This document shows positions 25,954 to 33,471 of a DNA stretch of 59,763 nt, one piece after another; position 1 is the stretch's first letter, and each line of letters opens with the position of its first letter. This DNA comes from Candidatus Omnitrophota bacterium (GTDB taxonomy: Bacteria; Omnitrophota; Gorgyraeia; Velamenicoccales; Velamenicoccaceae). Below the pieces are notes generated by a model that saw only the letters and a list, made by a program, of their open reading frames with translations, was not told where the DNA came from and did no database searches. The stretch is from positions 1 through 59,763 of the forward strand of contig JACRLT010000016.1 in assembly GCA_016235185.1 (NCBI GenBank). The letters run 5' to 3'. The translations under genes and the position numbers were made by a program.

Positions 25954-25964
25954 TTACTATGCTT

Positions 25965-26816
25965 TTAAACGTTAACTTTACTAAACATACGTATCATATA
26001 CATCCCGATGATCTCTGATATCACTGCATACACCATCAAGCCCCTGCCCAACGGGTGGCTTAGCATGATATCAAAGTAGTTCGGGTTAAAAGACACCACC
26101 AATATCGCAAATCCTATCGGCAATCCCGACATCACGATACCTTGGATCTTTCCCTGCATACTCAAAGTCTTCACGCTGTCATCGAGCTTTACCTTGGCGC
26201 GTATAGTGCCTATAAGCCTGCCGAAAAGCTGTGTGATGTCGCCGCCTGTCTCACGCGCCACAAGTATTGAAGTAGTCAACAGGTTAAGCTCTTCCGACGG
26301 CATGCGCCGGTTAAGGTTTTCAAATGACTCCTCCAAAGATATCCCCATCTTATTCTCGCGCAATATCAGGCCAAACTCCTGGCTGATGGGCTGGGGCAGC
26401 TCTTCCACCAACGCCTCAATAGACTGCAACAGGCTCAAGCCGCCTTTTAAACAGCTTGAAAGGATCATTAGGCCATCAGTTATCTGCACGTGAAACTTTG
26501 ACTTTCTTGCCACTATCATATTTTTAACGATTATGGCCGGAATGCCAAAGCCTACGGCTAACCCCATTAACGCGCCTATGAGGCTGCGCGTAATACCCAG
26601 GCCCACAAAACACAGCACCGTGGGAGAAATAACGTTTAATAAAAACAGCTTCTGGGGGTCCATGTCCAAAAACATCTCTTTGAGCTTGCCTCTTTGCGCT
26701 TCAACCCCATGGGCGCGCCAAAGATATACTTTATCCCATATGGCCGGCACCAGCTGATAGCACAACACCGTCGCTGAACCGAAGAAAAGTATGTAGATAA
26801 GCATCTTCATCGCCAT
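25965..26816 (-). CDS. tadB: TadB, inner-membrane pilus assembly protein
   Basis: Type II secretion F-domain protein of 283 aa (from the ATG at 26816, MAMKMLIYI; the next ATG at 26810 is equally possible). It has an N-terminal membrane helix, then two close helices (LLNVISPTVLCFVGLG and a Gly-rich segment), a cytoplasmic helical domain with LSSCLKGGLSLLQSIEAL, FGLILRENKMGISLEESF and ARETGGDITQLF, and two C-terminal membrane helices. The TGG-D core is typical of TadB. With TadC it forms the membrane platform moved by the TadA ATPase. The frame to 26855 enters the upstream repeat and was not used. Confidence 0.88.
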   Translation of the reverse strand: MAMKMLIYILFFGSATVLCYQLVPAIWDKVYLWRAHGVEAQRGKLKEMFLDMDPQKLFLLNVISPTVLCFVGLGITRSLIGALMGLAVGFGIPAIIVKNMIVARKSKFHVQITDGLMILSSCLKGGLSLLQSIEALVEELPQPISQEFGLILRENKMGISLEESFENLNRRMPSEELNLLTTSILVARETGGDITQLFGRLIGTIRAKVKLDDSVKTLSMQGKIQGIVMSGLPIGFAILVVSFNPNYFDIMLSHPLGRGLMVYAVISEIIGMYMIRMFSKVNV

Positions 26817-26833
26817 AAATATCCCGAATTTAG

Positions 26834-26939
26834 AATTCCAAAATCCAAATGACAAAACCCAAATTAATCCCCAATATCAAATTTTTTATTATTAGTCATT
26901 AGTCATTAATTTGTTATTTGCCATTTGACATTTGTCATT
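26834..26939. repeat. AT-rich filler repeat with exact 360-bp internal deletion, copy 3
   Basis: Matches both arms of the unit at 25488-25953 but lacks the S23 gene body. The join lies at the single AATATCAAATTT (26873-26884). The size difference is 360 bp, equal to the spacing of the two direct repeats in the full copy. A mini-frame MTNNKKFDIGD with a stop remains, joining the first and last codons of the gene. Confidence 0.85.
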
Positions 26940-27136
26940 CAATTTGTCGTCACCGTACTTACGCCTTCTTCATACTGCCGGCCGGAACCAAACGAATCGG
27001 CCGCGTCTTTCCAACGGCTGCTGACAGCGCGCCTAAGTGTCGTCTGCATCGCTAACAAAGCTAAGAAGATGACTGATATCAAAATAACATATTCCATCGT
27101 AGTCATTCCGGTTTTGTGCGAGAGCAGCCTTGTCAT
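26939..27136 (-). CDS. Short Tad prepilin-like protein
   Basis: 65 aa with a class III prepilin start: a short basic leader (MTRLLSHKTG), then MTTMEYVILISVIFLALLAMQ, with Glu five residues after the presumed cut and Tyr next to it, as in Flp pilins and TadE-like pseudopilins. The rest (TTLRRAVSSRWKDAADSFG) matches the pattern LRRGxQxRxRDAxD seen in the pilin array at 31554-34948, so it is a separate member of that family. It lies directly before tadB, with its stop against the repeat at 26834-26939. It is expected to be cut by a prepilin peptidase not found in this window. Confidence 0.75.
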   Translation of the reverse strand: MTRLLSHKTGMTTMEYVILISVIFLALLAMQTTLRRAVSSRWKDAADSFGSGRQYEEGVSTVTTN

Positions 27137-27137
27137 C

Positions 27138-27683
27138 TTATTCTTCCCCTTCTTCTACTTCTTCCTCCTGCACGGCTGGTATCTCTGGGTTGCTCACGAC
27201 AGCCGGAACAGCCTGATCGTCGCTATTTAGTTTAACCGCTACTATTTCAACAAGTTTTTTTTTGCCCTTTTCTTCGGCAAGAAAGAAGAGCACGACAGTA
27301 TTCTTGTCATAGCAATAAGCCGCGACAGTTTTAAAGCCCGGGAGCTGGTCTTTCAACGCATATTCCGACATCCGCCAGCCAAAAAATGCCGAGCTCTTCG
27401 CGCCCTTGCTCTTATAACTTTTAGAAAAAGCATTAATAAAAGACCGCGCGTAATCCGTCCTCTCCTGCTCTGTTTTCCAATGCGCATATTGCTTTCCCAC
27501 ATCAAAACCCATAACAACAAGCCTGGGCCAGTCAATTCGTGAGCTCGCCGCATAGCGGCCTTCTATTAACTGCTCCATCGTATGCCTGGCAAACGTCACA
27601 TCATCTTCCTGAAAAGCGCAGCCTAAAAACAGCGCGCCTGCGATCATGCTGACAACCCACATCCTCAAAAATTTGTGTGCCAT
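27138..27683 (-). CDS. Lipoprotein of the Tad locus
   Basis: 181 aa from ATG 27683, with GAGG upstream. The signal peptide MAHKFLRMWVVSMIAGALFLGC ends in an LFLGC lipobox, so Cys22 should be lipidated. The mature part has no domain I recognise. It includes a segment with Trp, Tyr and charged residues (VGKQYAHWKTEQERTDYARSF), and a strongly acidic tail (EEEVEEGEE). It lies between the TadG-like gene and a short pilin, in the place where some Tad loci carry TadD or other lipoproteins, but no TPR pattern is evident. It is probably periplasmic and outer-membrane anchored; role unknown. Confidence 0.7.
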   Translation of the reverse strand: MAHKFLRMWVVSMIAGALFLGCAFQEDDVTFARHTMEQLIEGRYAASSRIDWPRLVVMGFDVGKQYAHWKTEQERTDYARSFINAFSKSYKSKGAKSSAFFGWRMSEYALKDQLPGFKTVAAYCYDKNTVVLFFLAEEKGKKKLVEIVAVKLNSDDQAVPAVVSNPEIPAVQEEEVEEGEE

Positions 27684-27732
27684 ATTTCCCTCTTCCTCTG
27701 CCAAAAACCCAATAAATCTCTGTTCTTTATTA

Positions 27733-29097
27733 TCATTTGTCTACGAGCGAGACATGATTTTTGGCACCACTATCTTTGTCATCAATATTATATTCAGCAT
27801 AGCTTTTCTTTGTGACTCCGCGGTTAAATGGGTTGAACTTCCCAAGCGCTCCCATGGATACTGTAACAGTGGACAAATCTTTACTGGGCGGATATTTGGT
27901 AACCCTGACCCAGCAATTATCATAAAGATCTGCGTAATCCTTGAGCACTATGCACTCATCTGTCGAAAACCAGCCTGTGTCGCGGGATTCATCATCAATA
28001 TGCGGAATGATAAAATCTCCGACCGTGACCACGACGCTGTTATATCCGCGCGAATCTGTCCATCTGTAGGTAACGGTGGGGTAACCGCCGAAGTCTTTTT
28101 CGAAATCCTTTGCCGCTAACTCCTGGAGATACGCATCCATATTGTCCGACCATACTGGTATTTCAGCCCTGAAATCCGACATTGACTTGATCAGCCTATT
28201 GATGGCTTTGATGGCCCGCACCAATGCCTCCCCATTCCCCCCCTTCCCGTCCTCATCTTCTACAATTATTCCGCCGATCGGCTTGTCTTGACTCCTCGCA
28301 ATTCTGCACGGCAAGGCGCTTTTGGAACACTCGCCGCAGGTATCAGGGCAGCCATAACCGCTAATTGGAGACGCTAAACAAGGCGGCGGATGGCCCGGCT
28401 GGCAATACTGGCACTGATAGCTTGGCGCTGCTATATCTTCGGCAACATCAACGTAGTGGCCTGGCTCGCAGACCGGCAAGGGTGAGTTCTGTTTTGTATA
28501 TTTTAAAAGCTTTGTTTTCAAATCGCTCAAAAGGGCTATCCACTCGCCCAGTTTAAAATAATAAGTCTTTGAGTCCTTGGGCTTCTTGGAGTTGTAAAAA
28601 CGCCGCCTCCATGTTTCCCAGTTTGACGAGGCGTTCCCCAGGTTATTGGCAACGAACTTATCATACAATGACTGCATCGACGGTGCTGCAGGATCCCCCG
28701 GGAAACACCATATGTTACCGGACTGCGCCGCAGCCCACTCATTAAAACCCGGAGGCGAAATAGTGTCCATATAGAATACCATTCGCCTTATGCCATCCGC
28801 CATACTGTCTATCCCATCATAGCTATTGGGCGCAGGAGGGCAATTGGTTGAAGAAACAGGTTTGGAATGTTTGCAGGGCGTTGCGAGCCATGTCATCATA
28901 TCCTGTGCTGTTGGACCTGGCCTCCAGATAACCTTGCCATTGGCATCTCTAATTTTATACGTGCCAGTTGTGCCCCAGAGCCCACACAGTAAACGCACAA
29001 TAGACCCGTCCTTAACACTACCACCATCGAGAATTGTTCGTTTTATCCTGCCGTGATCTATCTCAAGAGACCACTTAGGTCGTCCCATGGCGCACAC
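27733..29097 (-). CDS. C-terminal part of TadG-like protein (possible frameshift fragment)
   Basis: 454 aa from a GTG with no good ribosome binding site and no signal peptide. It overlaps the end of the TadG-like frame at 29058-30134 by 40 bases in another frame. The most likely reading is that both are one protein of about 800 residues interrupted by an indel near 29058-29085. It has a Cys-rich knot of about 45 residues (CQYCQPGH, GCPDTCGEC, near 28290-28440), a helical stretch after it (ALVRAIKAINRLIKSMSDFR) and a beta-rich end (TVTYRWTDSRGYNSVVVTVGDF). No enzyme motif was recognised. It is probably extracytoplasmic, as disulfide-rich domains suggest. Confidence 0.6.
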   Translation of the reverse strand: MCAMGRPKWSLEIDHGRIKRTILDGGSVKDGSIVRLLCGLWGTTGTYKIRDANGKVIWRPGPTAQDMMTWLATPCKHSKPVSSTNCPPAPNSYDGIDSMADGIRRMVFYMDTISPPGFNEWAAAQSGNIWCFPGDPAAPSMQSLYDKFVANNLGNASSNWETWRRRFYNSKKPKDSKTYYFKLGEWIALLSDLKTKLLKYTKQNSPLPVCEPGHYVDVAEDIAAPSYQCQYCQPGHPPPCLASPISGYGCPDTCGECSKSALPCRIARSQDKPIGGIIVEDEDGKGGNGEALVRAIKAINRLIKSMSDFRAEIPVWSDNMDAYLQELAAKDFEKDFGGYPTVTYRWTDSRGYNSVVVTVGDFIIPHIDDESRDTGWFSTDECIVLKDYADLYDNCWVRVTKYPPSKDLSTVTVSMGALGKFNPFNRGVTKKSYAEYNIDDKDSGAKNHVSLVDK

Positions 29098-30134
29098 GGG
29101 TTCTGTTCCTCGCCGCCGCAGTATCCCGGTACTGTCAGTACGCCTGGGCTCCCTGCGTAAGCCCCTGCCATAGTATCTCTAAACCCACGCATGATATTTA
29201 AAAATCTTTGAACTTCCGGTATCTGTTTATTTCTGATACTCTCAAATTTCCGCATCCTCTCATGCCACCACCAGGCAAAACGCGGGACAAGCTCATACTT
29301 ATCATAGTCAGCGTCAACATCATGTTCGTCAATGTGCTTGGTAGGATCATCAATAGCCCGGTAGAGCGCCGCGAAGATCACACCCTCACGGATCTGGTCT
29401 CTTTCGCCAAGCTTGGCAATGTCTTGGGCAAGCTGATGAAACATGTTCCCTACTATTTGATTCGACGCTGCGGCATTATATATGGAAGATGCAAGCCCCA
29501 GGCCTCCGAATGCTACCATACTTGTATTTATAATAATGGGTGTCATTGTTGCACTTAGACCAAACAATGTGCTTACCCCTAACTTCCCTAGAAAAAACTT
29601 TGAAGCCGTTCCGGTCACCCCGGTGGCTATGGACCCTACGGCAAAACCAATAGCCCCTCCTGTTGCAGCTCCCTGCACAATGGAAGTACCTTGTATGGCA
29701 GCGCCTGTCATACCTCCTACTATGCCTCCAACAGTTGCAGCAAATAACATCGCTCCAAATCCACAACCAGTCCCCCAGCTTACAACACAAATAACTACGC
29801 CAACAACTGCACCGACAAAACCAAGGAGATAATCCAGAAAACCCGTGGTTTCGCAACACTCAATAGAATCATTACACCCGTCCACTTCATGCAATGCAGT
29901 AGACAACATCTGGGCTTTTGTTGCCAATTGAGACCCCAAAAGCAATACTGCGGTATCAGCGGCATTGGCCACAGTTGTTGCATCCACAGCCACTTGCCCG
30001 ATATTCGCGGTAACCATGACAAAGATTAGCATAACAGTCAAAAGCAACACCAAAAGCGTTGCTATCTGGCCGCTTGTGTGCTTAGCCTTTTTAAAATTCG
30101 CTAGTGAGATTAAGGTCCGCATTAAGCGGTTCAT
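29058..30134 (-). CDS. tadG: TadG-like pilus assembly protein, N-terminal part
   Basis: 358 aa. The N-terminus has the Tad-family pattern: SGQIATLLVLLLTVMLIFVM as membrane anchor, then NIGQVAVDATTVANAADTAVLLLGSQLA, the helix typical of TadG/TadE-like proteins. A long Gly/Ala-rich hydrophobic segment follows (about residues 100-210, with GAVVGVV, GGIVGGMTGAA, GGAIGFAVGS), which is unusual for TadG and could insert in a membrane. The last third is soluble and charged. It ends in CAPWDDLSGLLR with TAG at 29058, where another open frame continues. The start overlaps the upstream TadE-like gene by 44 bases, which suggests translational coupling. Confidence 0.75.
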   Translation of the reverse strand: MNRLMRTLISLANFKKAKHTSGQIATLLVLLLTVMLIFVMVTANIGQVAVDATTVANAADTAVLLLGSQLATKAQMLSTALHEVDGCNDSIECCETTGFLDYLLGFVGAVVGVVICVVSWGTGCGFGAMLFAATVGGIVGGMTGAAIQGTSIVQGAATGGAIGFAVGSIATGVTGTASKFFLGKLGVSTLFGLSATMTPIIINTSMVAFGGLGLASSIYNAAASNQIVGNMFHQLAQDIAKLGERDQIREGVIFAALYRAIDDPTKHIDEHDVDADYDKYELVPRFAWWWHERMRKFESIRNKQIPEVQRFLNIMRGFRDTMAGAYAGSPGVLTVPGYCGGEEQNPCAPWDDLSGLLR

Positions 30135-30465
30135 TGACTTTCACCTCTTTCGTACCATCTATGCTGACAATTCTCAACTTCCCTGGCGTCTTATGCTTAA
30201 GGTTTGTAATGCCTATTACGCGCTCCGGTTTGCTGCTCCCTGCTTTGACGCGCGTGTTGTCATAAGCAACCTGCCGGTTGACCAAACCGGCGTTAAGCCA
30301 CACAAAGATCTTAACAGCGGCCACAAAAAGCATGGCAAAGATCACCAGCGCCACTGTCAGCTCTAAGCTGGTTTGCCCGGTTAAACGGTTAACCAGTTTG
30401 CCAGTTTGCCGGTTTGCCGGTTGGTCCGTTTGCCTGTTAACCTGTTTGCCTGTTTGCCTGTTCAT
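30091..30465 (-). CDS. TadE-like prepilin with repeat-derived leader
   Basis: 124 aa. The core has G-QTSLELTVALVIFAMLFVA, a class III prepilin cut site (Gly-Gln) with Glu at +5, then a short domain with a conserved-looking NLKHKTPGKL. The leader of about 30 residues is a low-complexity run (NRQTGK, VNRQT, NRLTG) encoded by iterated GTTTGCC units at 30385-30465 on the plus strand. The true start could be inside this run. It overlaps the TadG-like gene. It is expected in the inner membrane as a pseudopilin. Confidence 0.7.
   Translation of the reverse strand: MNRQTGKQVNRQTDQPANRQTGKLVNRLTGQTSLELTVALVIFAMLFVAAVKIFVWLNAGLVNRQVAYDNTRVKAGSSKPERVIGITNLKHKTPGKLRIVSIDGTKEVKVNEPLNADLNLTSEF
30385..30465. 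repeat. Short tandem GTTTGCC-type repeats in a prepilin leader
   Basis: Iterated units related to CCGGTTTGCC, CCAGTTTGCC and CCTGTTTGCC run through the 5' end of the TadE-like gene and give it a repetitive N-terminus. The unit is 10-11 bases with small variations, so changes in copy number would alter the frame. Confidence 0.7.
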
Positions 30466-30496
30466 TGTTTTTCATCTTTTTAACCGGTTAACTGAT

Positions 30497-31603
30497 CTAT
30501 TTATCCGTCTGCACTGCCTGATCACTTGAACCTGACATCCCGGTCTGCACATTATCAACTACGATATTAATAAACTCGTCGGGCGTATTGTGGCTGATCT
30601 CGTAGCCCTTCGGCCCCAAATTATCCTGGTGCACCAGCGTCCTATTGGATATATCGCTCCAGGCAAAAGACTCGTCTGTGGTTGTGTCCTGGGGCGTTTC
30701 TGTAATTTGCATAGATTCGTCCCTTATGCTTTCGGTTGCGGTATCCTGCTGTATCCCCATAGCAGGGCTCACAACATTGCTCACGCCCACACCGAACATC
30801 TTGTTTAGATTAGGAAATACATACTCGCGTTCTGTAACAGGGATATCCCTGCACCCAACCTCACTTTTTGTTGTTCTGTCAATGCAGTAGTAACCTGCCG
30901 CATACCAAGCGCCTCCTGTGGCAGGGTTATACGTATTCTTTTTCTGATTGGGCGGATTTGTCTTTTCATCGCACACTTCCACGCAATTCGTCGTAGAAGC
31001 CGACGCCTTGGCTCTATTGCACTTTCTTACGCAGAACTCTTCATCCACAAGCATGCGCGCTACTGCGTAGCAAGAATCAAAATCAACGATCTCTCCCGAA
31101 CATGGATCGGGAAGCCTTAAAACCGAATGGTCCGCATTACCATCTTCCATTCTCCCCCAAGTGCCGTCATTATTTCGGGGCCGGATGTCTCCAAAAATAA
31201 CCCCATACTTGTCGATATTCCATCTCGTAACTTCTTTTTCGATCCTAAATCCTGCTGTTTGGTACACCCGGCGCATCCACTGCTCTACGCCTGTTGTCCC
31301 ATCTTTTTTTGTCTGGATATCCATTACCGCGCCCATATAAGATTCCTTATCAACGGCCTGCGCGTTCATCTGCGGATCGCGCGTGACGCTTGCAGAGGCT
31401 GCTATCGTCTGCGTGGAGCCAACTCCGAATAACGACATCGGGTCAGGTATACTGCGCTCTTCCATGATCATGGCTGAACCCGAGCCGCGCTCCCGGTCCG
31501 AAGCTATCTTTAATGCCCTGCGAAAAGCTGTCATCTGCGCCTTCTGCTGATAGTTAAATCTTAGGCCGTAGCTCAACAGCGCTCCCATAAGCAAAAGAAA
31601 CAA
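30497..31603 (-). CDS. TadE-like prepilin with large Cys-containing domain; start uncertain
   Basis: At least 368 aa. The only start with a usable codon is TTG at 31603, but that removes half of the prepilin signal. The frame stays open upstream to 31699 and encodes GGQALIELAVFGSLFLLLMGALLSYG, a class III prepilin motif with Glu at +5. A 39-bp palindrome (31631-31669) falls inside this leader and repeats the residues GGQA. The ancestral start was probably disturbed by it. The mature part is a soluble domain with several Cys residues (CSGEIVDFDSC, CVRKCNRA, CVEVC), probably disulfide-bonded in the periplasm or on the pilus. It is a minor pilin candidate. It overlaps the preceding gene's 3' end in another frame. 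Confidence 0.7.
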   Translation of the reverse strand: MFLLLMGALLSYGLRFNYQQKAQMTAFRRALKIASDRERGSGSAMIMEERSIPDPMSLFGVGSTQTIAASASVTRDPQMNAQAVDKESYMGAVMDIQTKKDGTTGVEQWMRRVYQTAGFRIEKEVTRWNIDKYGVIFGDIRPRNNDGTWGRMEDGNADHSVLRLPDPCSGEIVDFDSCYAVARMLVDEEFCVRKCNRAKASASTTNCVEVCDEKTNPPNQKKNTYNPATGGAWYAAGYYCIDRTTKSEVGCRDIPVTEREYVFPNLNKMFGVGVSNVVSPAMGIQQDTATESIRDESMQITETPQDTTTDESFAWSDISNRTLVHQDNLGPKGYEISHNTPDEFINIVVDNVQTGMSGSSDQAVQTDK

Positions 31604-32042
31604 AGACCCAAAAACAGCAAGCTCTATCAGGGCTTGCCCGCCATTGATGCAGTGGCGGGCTTGCCCGCCCCGTCTTAATCGTATTATCGTAAATCGTCTC
31701 TACGGTTGTATTCTTCATGGAAACCGTTTCCTTCCAAAAAGTACAGTGATCCAAATTCCTGCTCCCATCTGGCAGATAAGGTTGATGCGTTCCCGAACAA
31801 GTGTATTTTTGAACCTTGGCAGTATTCCCCGTCGCTGCAGTCGTCAACATATTACTTACGTGTGTTATGCTGAACGTTGAATTCGTAGCTGACGGATCAT
31901 ATTGTTCACCGATACTTGATGTTGCCTCCCTTAAACGCCCCTGCATACCGCGCCTTAGATAAACCTGCATGGCGAATAGGGCCGCAACTATCACCAGTAT
32001 TAAGATCGCTGTTTCCATTACTGCCTGGCCCGTCTTCCTCAT
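31554..32042 (-). CDS. Prepilin-like protein with palindrome-extended C-terminus
   Basis: 162 aa, starting MRKTGQAVMETAILILVIVAALFAMQVYLRRGMQGRLREATSSIGEQYDP. The cut site is Gly-Gln, with Glu at +5 followed by Thr rather than Tyr. The pattern YLRRGMQGR and the S/D-x-IGEQ segment are shared with its neighbours, so they form one paralogous family. The last 45 or so residues (after IKTGRASPP) come from a palindromic repeat and from the next gene read out of frame. The ancestral protein probably ended earlier. The start overlaps the previous stop as ATGA. Confidence 0.7.
   Translation of the reverse strand: MRKTGQAVMETAILILVIVAALFAMQVYLRRGMQGRLREATSSIGEQYDPSATNSTFSITHVSNMLTTAATGNTAKVQKYTCSGTHQPYLPDGSRNLDHCTFWKETVSMKNTTVETIYDNTIKTGRASPPLHQWRASPDRACCFWVFVSFAYGSAVELRPKI
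31631..31669. repeat. GGCGGGCAAGCC palindrome inserted in a prepilin leader
   Basis: The arms GGCTTGCCCGCC and GGCGGGCTTGCCCGCC enclose a short loop. It belongs to the same family as the repeats at 24240-24290 and 32374-32435. It lies across the junction of two pilin genes, where it lengthens one C-terminus and duplicates GGQA in the leader of the other. Confidence 0.8.
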
Positions 32043-32518
32043 TTAATCCTCTCTTCGCTTATTGTCGTTGAAATACCTGTTGAGACACTCTCGGACTGCA
32101 CACTTAGCGTTCGTTGCCCGCCCACTTGATCGATCTGTGTAGTTTCATTTGTCAATGTTTCCCCTGTAGACGTTGTGGTTTCAGGGATAGTTGCCAAATA
32201 CAAAGGCGCGCTGTCTATCTGCGGCCCGATCTGATCCGCAGAAACCTTTATCACAGACTGCACGCCGCGCTTTGTATAAACATACATAACCAATAAGGCC
32301 GTAATAAGTGCTGAAAAAAACACAACGTATTCCATCACCTGCTGTCCGCGCTTTGAAAATATCCTATTTTTGAGGCTTATCCGCCAACGCTTTAGTGGCA
32401 GGTTTATCCGCCAACGCTTTAGTGGCGGACAAGCCGAGCAGCGAATAAAATGGCTCCGGAGGGCCGACGCCTCTTTTATCCGCTGCCCGTTTTCATTTAT
32501 TACCTGGCTTGCCTTCAT
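32039..32518 (-). CDS. Prepilin-like protein with repeat-derived long leader
   Basis: 159 aa. The prepilin core is SKRGQQVMEYVVFFSALITALLVMYVYTKRGVQSVIK, with Gly-Gln cut site and Glu-Tyr at +5/+6. The leader before the cut is about 58 residues, far longer than the usual 5-25. It contains PPLKRWRINLPLKRWRISL, which comes directly from two tandem palindrome copies at 32374-32435. Whether the long leader is made or a later start is used cannot be told; no ATG lies between 32518 and the core. The mature end is Thr/Ser-rich. Its stop overlaps the next start (ATGA). Confidence 0.7.
   Translation of the reverse strand: MKASQVINENGQRIKEASALRSHFIRCSACPPLKRWRINLPLKRWRISLKNRIFSKRGQQVMEYVVFFSALITALLVMYVYTKRGVQSVIKVSADQIGPQIDSAPLYLATIPETTTSTGETLTNETTQIDQVGGQRTLSVQSESVSTGISTTISEERIK
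32374..32435. repeat. Two tandem CCGCCAACGCTTTAGTGGC palindromes
   Basis: The unit ATCCGCCAACGCTTTAGTGG occurs twice in tandem. GCCACTAAA and TTTAGTGGC forms also occur at 24240-24260 in degenerate form. The repeats lie within the coding frame of the 159-aa prepilin leader. Confidence 0.8.
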
Positions 32519-32532
32519 CCTTCGATTCCTTT

Positions 32533-32580
32533 CAGTCCTTCGACAGGCTAAGGATGACCCTGAGCGAAGTCGAACGGGTC
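32533..32580. repeat. TTCGACAGGCT...GTCGAA palindrome between pilin genes
   Basis: Inverted repeat built on CTTCGACAGGCTAAGG and CCCTGAGCGAAGTCGAA. It fills the short gap between the pilin genes at 32039-32518 and 32584-32901. Palindromes of this kind are common intergenic elements in many bacterial genomes. Confidence 0.75.
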
Positions 32581-32583
32581 ATT

Positions 32584-32901
32584 TTATTTTCCCCAGTACT
32601 CGTTACCGGCGCCAAGAACATTCTCTGCGCCCGTCCTATTCTGGAACTGATTCAATATAGTCGTTGTTGTAGAATAGGCATCCGACTCTTCCTTGCTCTG
32701 CGCATACGTAGTTGTCTGTATGTTGGATACCGTGTAACCTGGCGAAAACTGCTCACCTATCTGGTCGGAAGACTCTCGCATTCTGCCCTGGACACCACGC
32801 TTTAGATAAACCTGCATAGCCACCAAAGCGGCGATAATGACCACGATTAAAACCGCGTACTCGAGAGTACTCTGGCCTCTTTTGCTCAAACCCTTACGCA
32901 T
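32584..32901 (-). CDS. Prepilin-like protein (Flp/Tad family paralogue)
   Basis: 105 aa: MRKGLSKRG is the leader, then QSTLEYAVLIVVIIAALVAMQVYLKRGVQGRMRESSDQIGEQFSPG. The cut site is Gly-Gln, with Glu-Tyr at +5/+6. AMQVYLKRGVQGRMRE is almost the same as in the protein at 31554-32042, so the two are recent paralogues. The Thr/Ser/Gln-rich end (NIQTTTYAQSKEES) is polar. The start is well supported by AGGAGGTG about 8 nt upstream. It is expected in the inner membrane until assembled. Confidence 0.82.
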   Translation of the reverse strand: MRKGLSKRGQSTLEYAVLIVVIIAALVAMQVYLKRGVQGRMRESSDQIGEQFSPGYTVSNIQTTTYAQSKEESDAYSTTTTILNQFQNRTGAENVLGAGNEYWGK

Positions 32902-33073
32902 CTATTTTCACCTCCTCAATTTGCTCGCTGACTTATTTTGTCAGCAAATTGATCCCGGCTTTTGCTCTCTTTTCGCTTGCAAAAACGGGATAGATTTTAA
33001 TTCCTCAATTTTGCATATGTTAGGTTTTGCTTCCTAACAAAATTGACTCCGAAGCGCTCAAGCGAGGAGTCTA
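32902..33073. repeat. Chain of nested hairpins between two pilin genes
   Basis: Three stem-loops follow one another: CAATTTGCTCGCTGAC/GTCAGCAAATTG, CCCGGCTTTTGC/GCAAAAACGGG, and CAATTTTG...GTTAGG/CCTAACAAAATTG. A compact GACTCCGAAGC/GCGAGGAGTC element comes next (33044-33071). No coding frame of note is seen. On the minus strand the last hairpin sits immediately before the ribosome binding site of the pilin at 32901. Confidence 0.8.
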
Positions 33074-33433
33074 TTACACATTCCCTCCCATGTAATTGCT
33101 ATACGTTTGGTTACCTATCCTCTGTGTGGCATCGCTGATGGAATCCTTTACGACTCCACCTCCGACCTGCAACTGTTCGCTAGTCTGGCCCGTTTGAGTC
33201 GTCGTGAAGTTTGTTGACATGTAATAAGGCTCATACTGGCTCTGGTTGCTGAAAAACGCATTACCGCTATCATCATCCGCTGTCTTTGTGAAATCAACAG
33301 CGTCCCTGATCCTGGCCTGCATACCGCGCCTGATATATATCTGCATCGCGATAGCAGCTGCCACGATGACACCTATAAGGATCGCGTACTCTGCGGTGTT
33401 CTGACCTTTTCTTGAATTCAACTTAATAAACAT
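33074..33433 (-). CDS. Prepilin-like protein (Flp/Tad family paralogue)
   Basis: 119 aa from ATG 33433 (MFIKLNSRKG), chosen because GGGGGTG precedes it; the frame to 33472 lacks such a site. The core QNTAEYAILIGVIVAAAIAMQIYIRRGMQARIRDAVDF has the Gly-Gln cut site, Glu-Tyr at +5/+6 and the shared MQ-x-Y-x-(R/K)RG-x-Q-x-R motif. The mature part is polar (Gln, Thr, Asn-rich) and ends NYMGGNV. It is the fourth of the array in transcription distance from the tadG side. Confidence 0.82.
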   Translation of the reverse strand: MFIKLNSRKGQNTAEYAILIGVIVAAAIAMQIYIRRGMQARIRDAVDFTKTADDDSGNAFFSNQSQYEPYYMSTNFTTTQTGQTSEQLQVGGGVVKDSISDATQRIGNQTYSNYMGGNV

Positions 33434-33471
33434 CCCTTTTTCACCCCCTTCTGCATTATACTTGGTTAACA

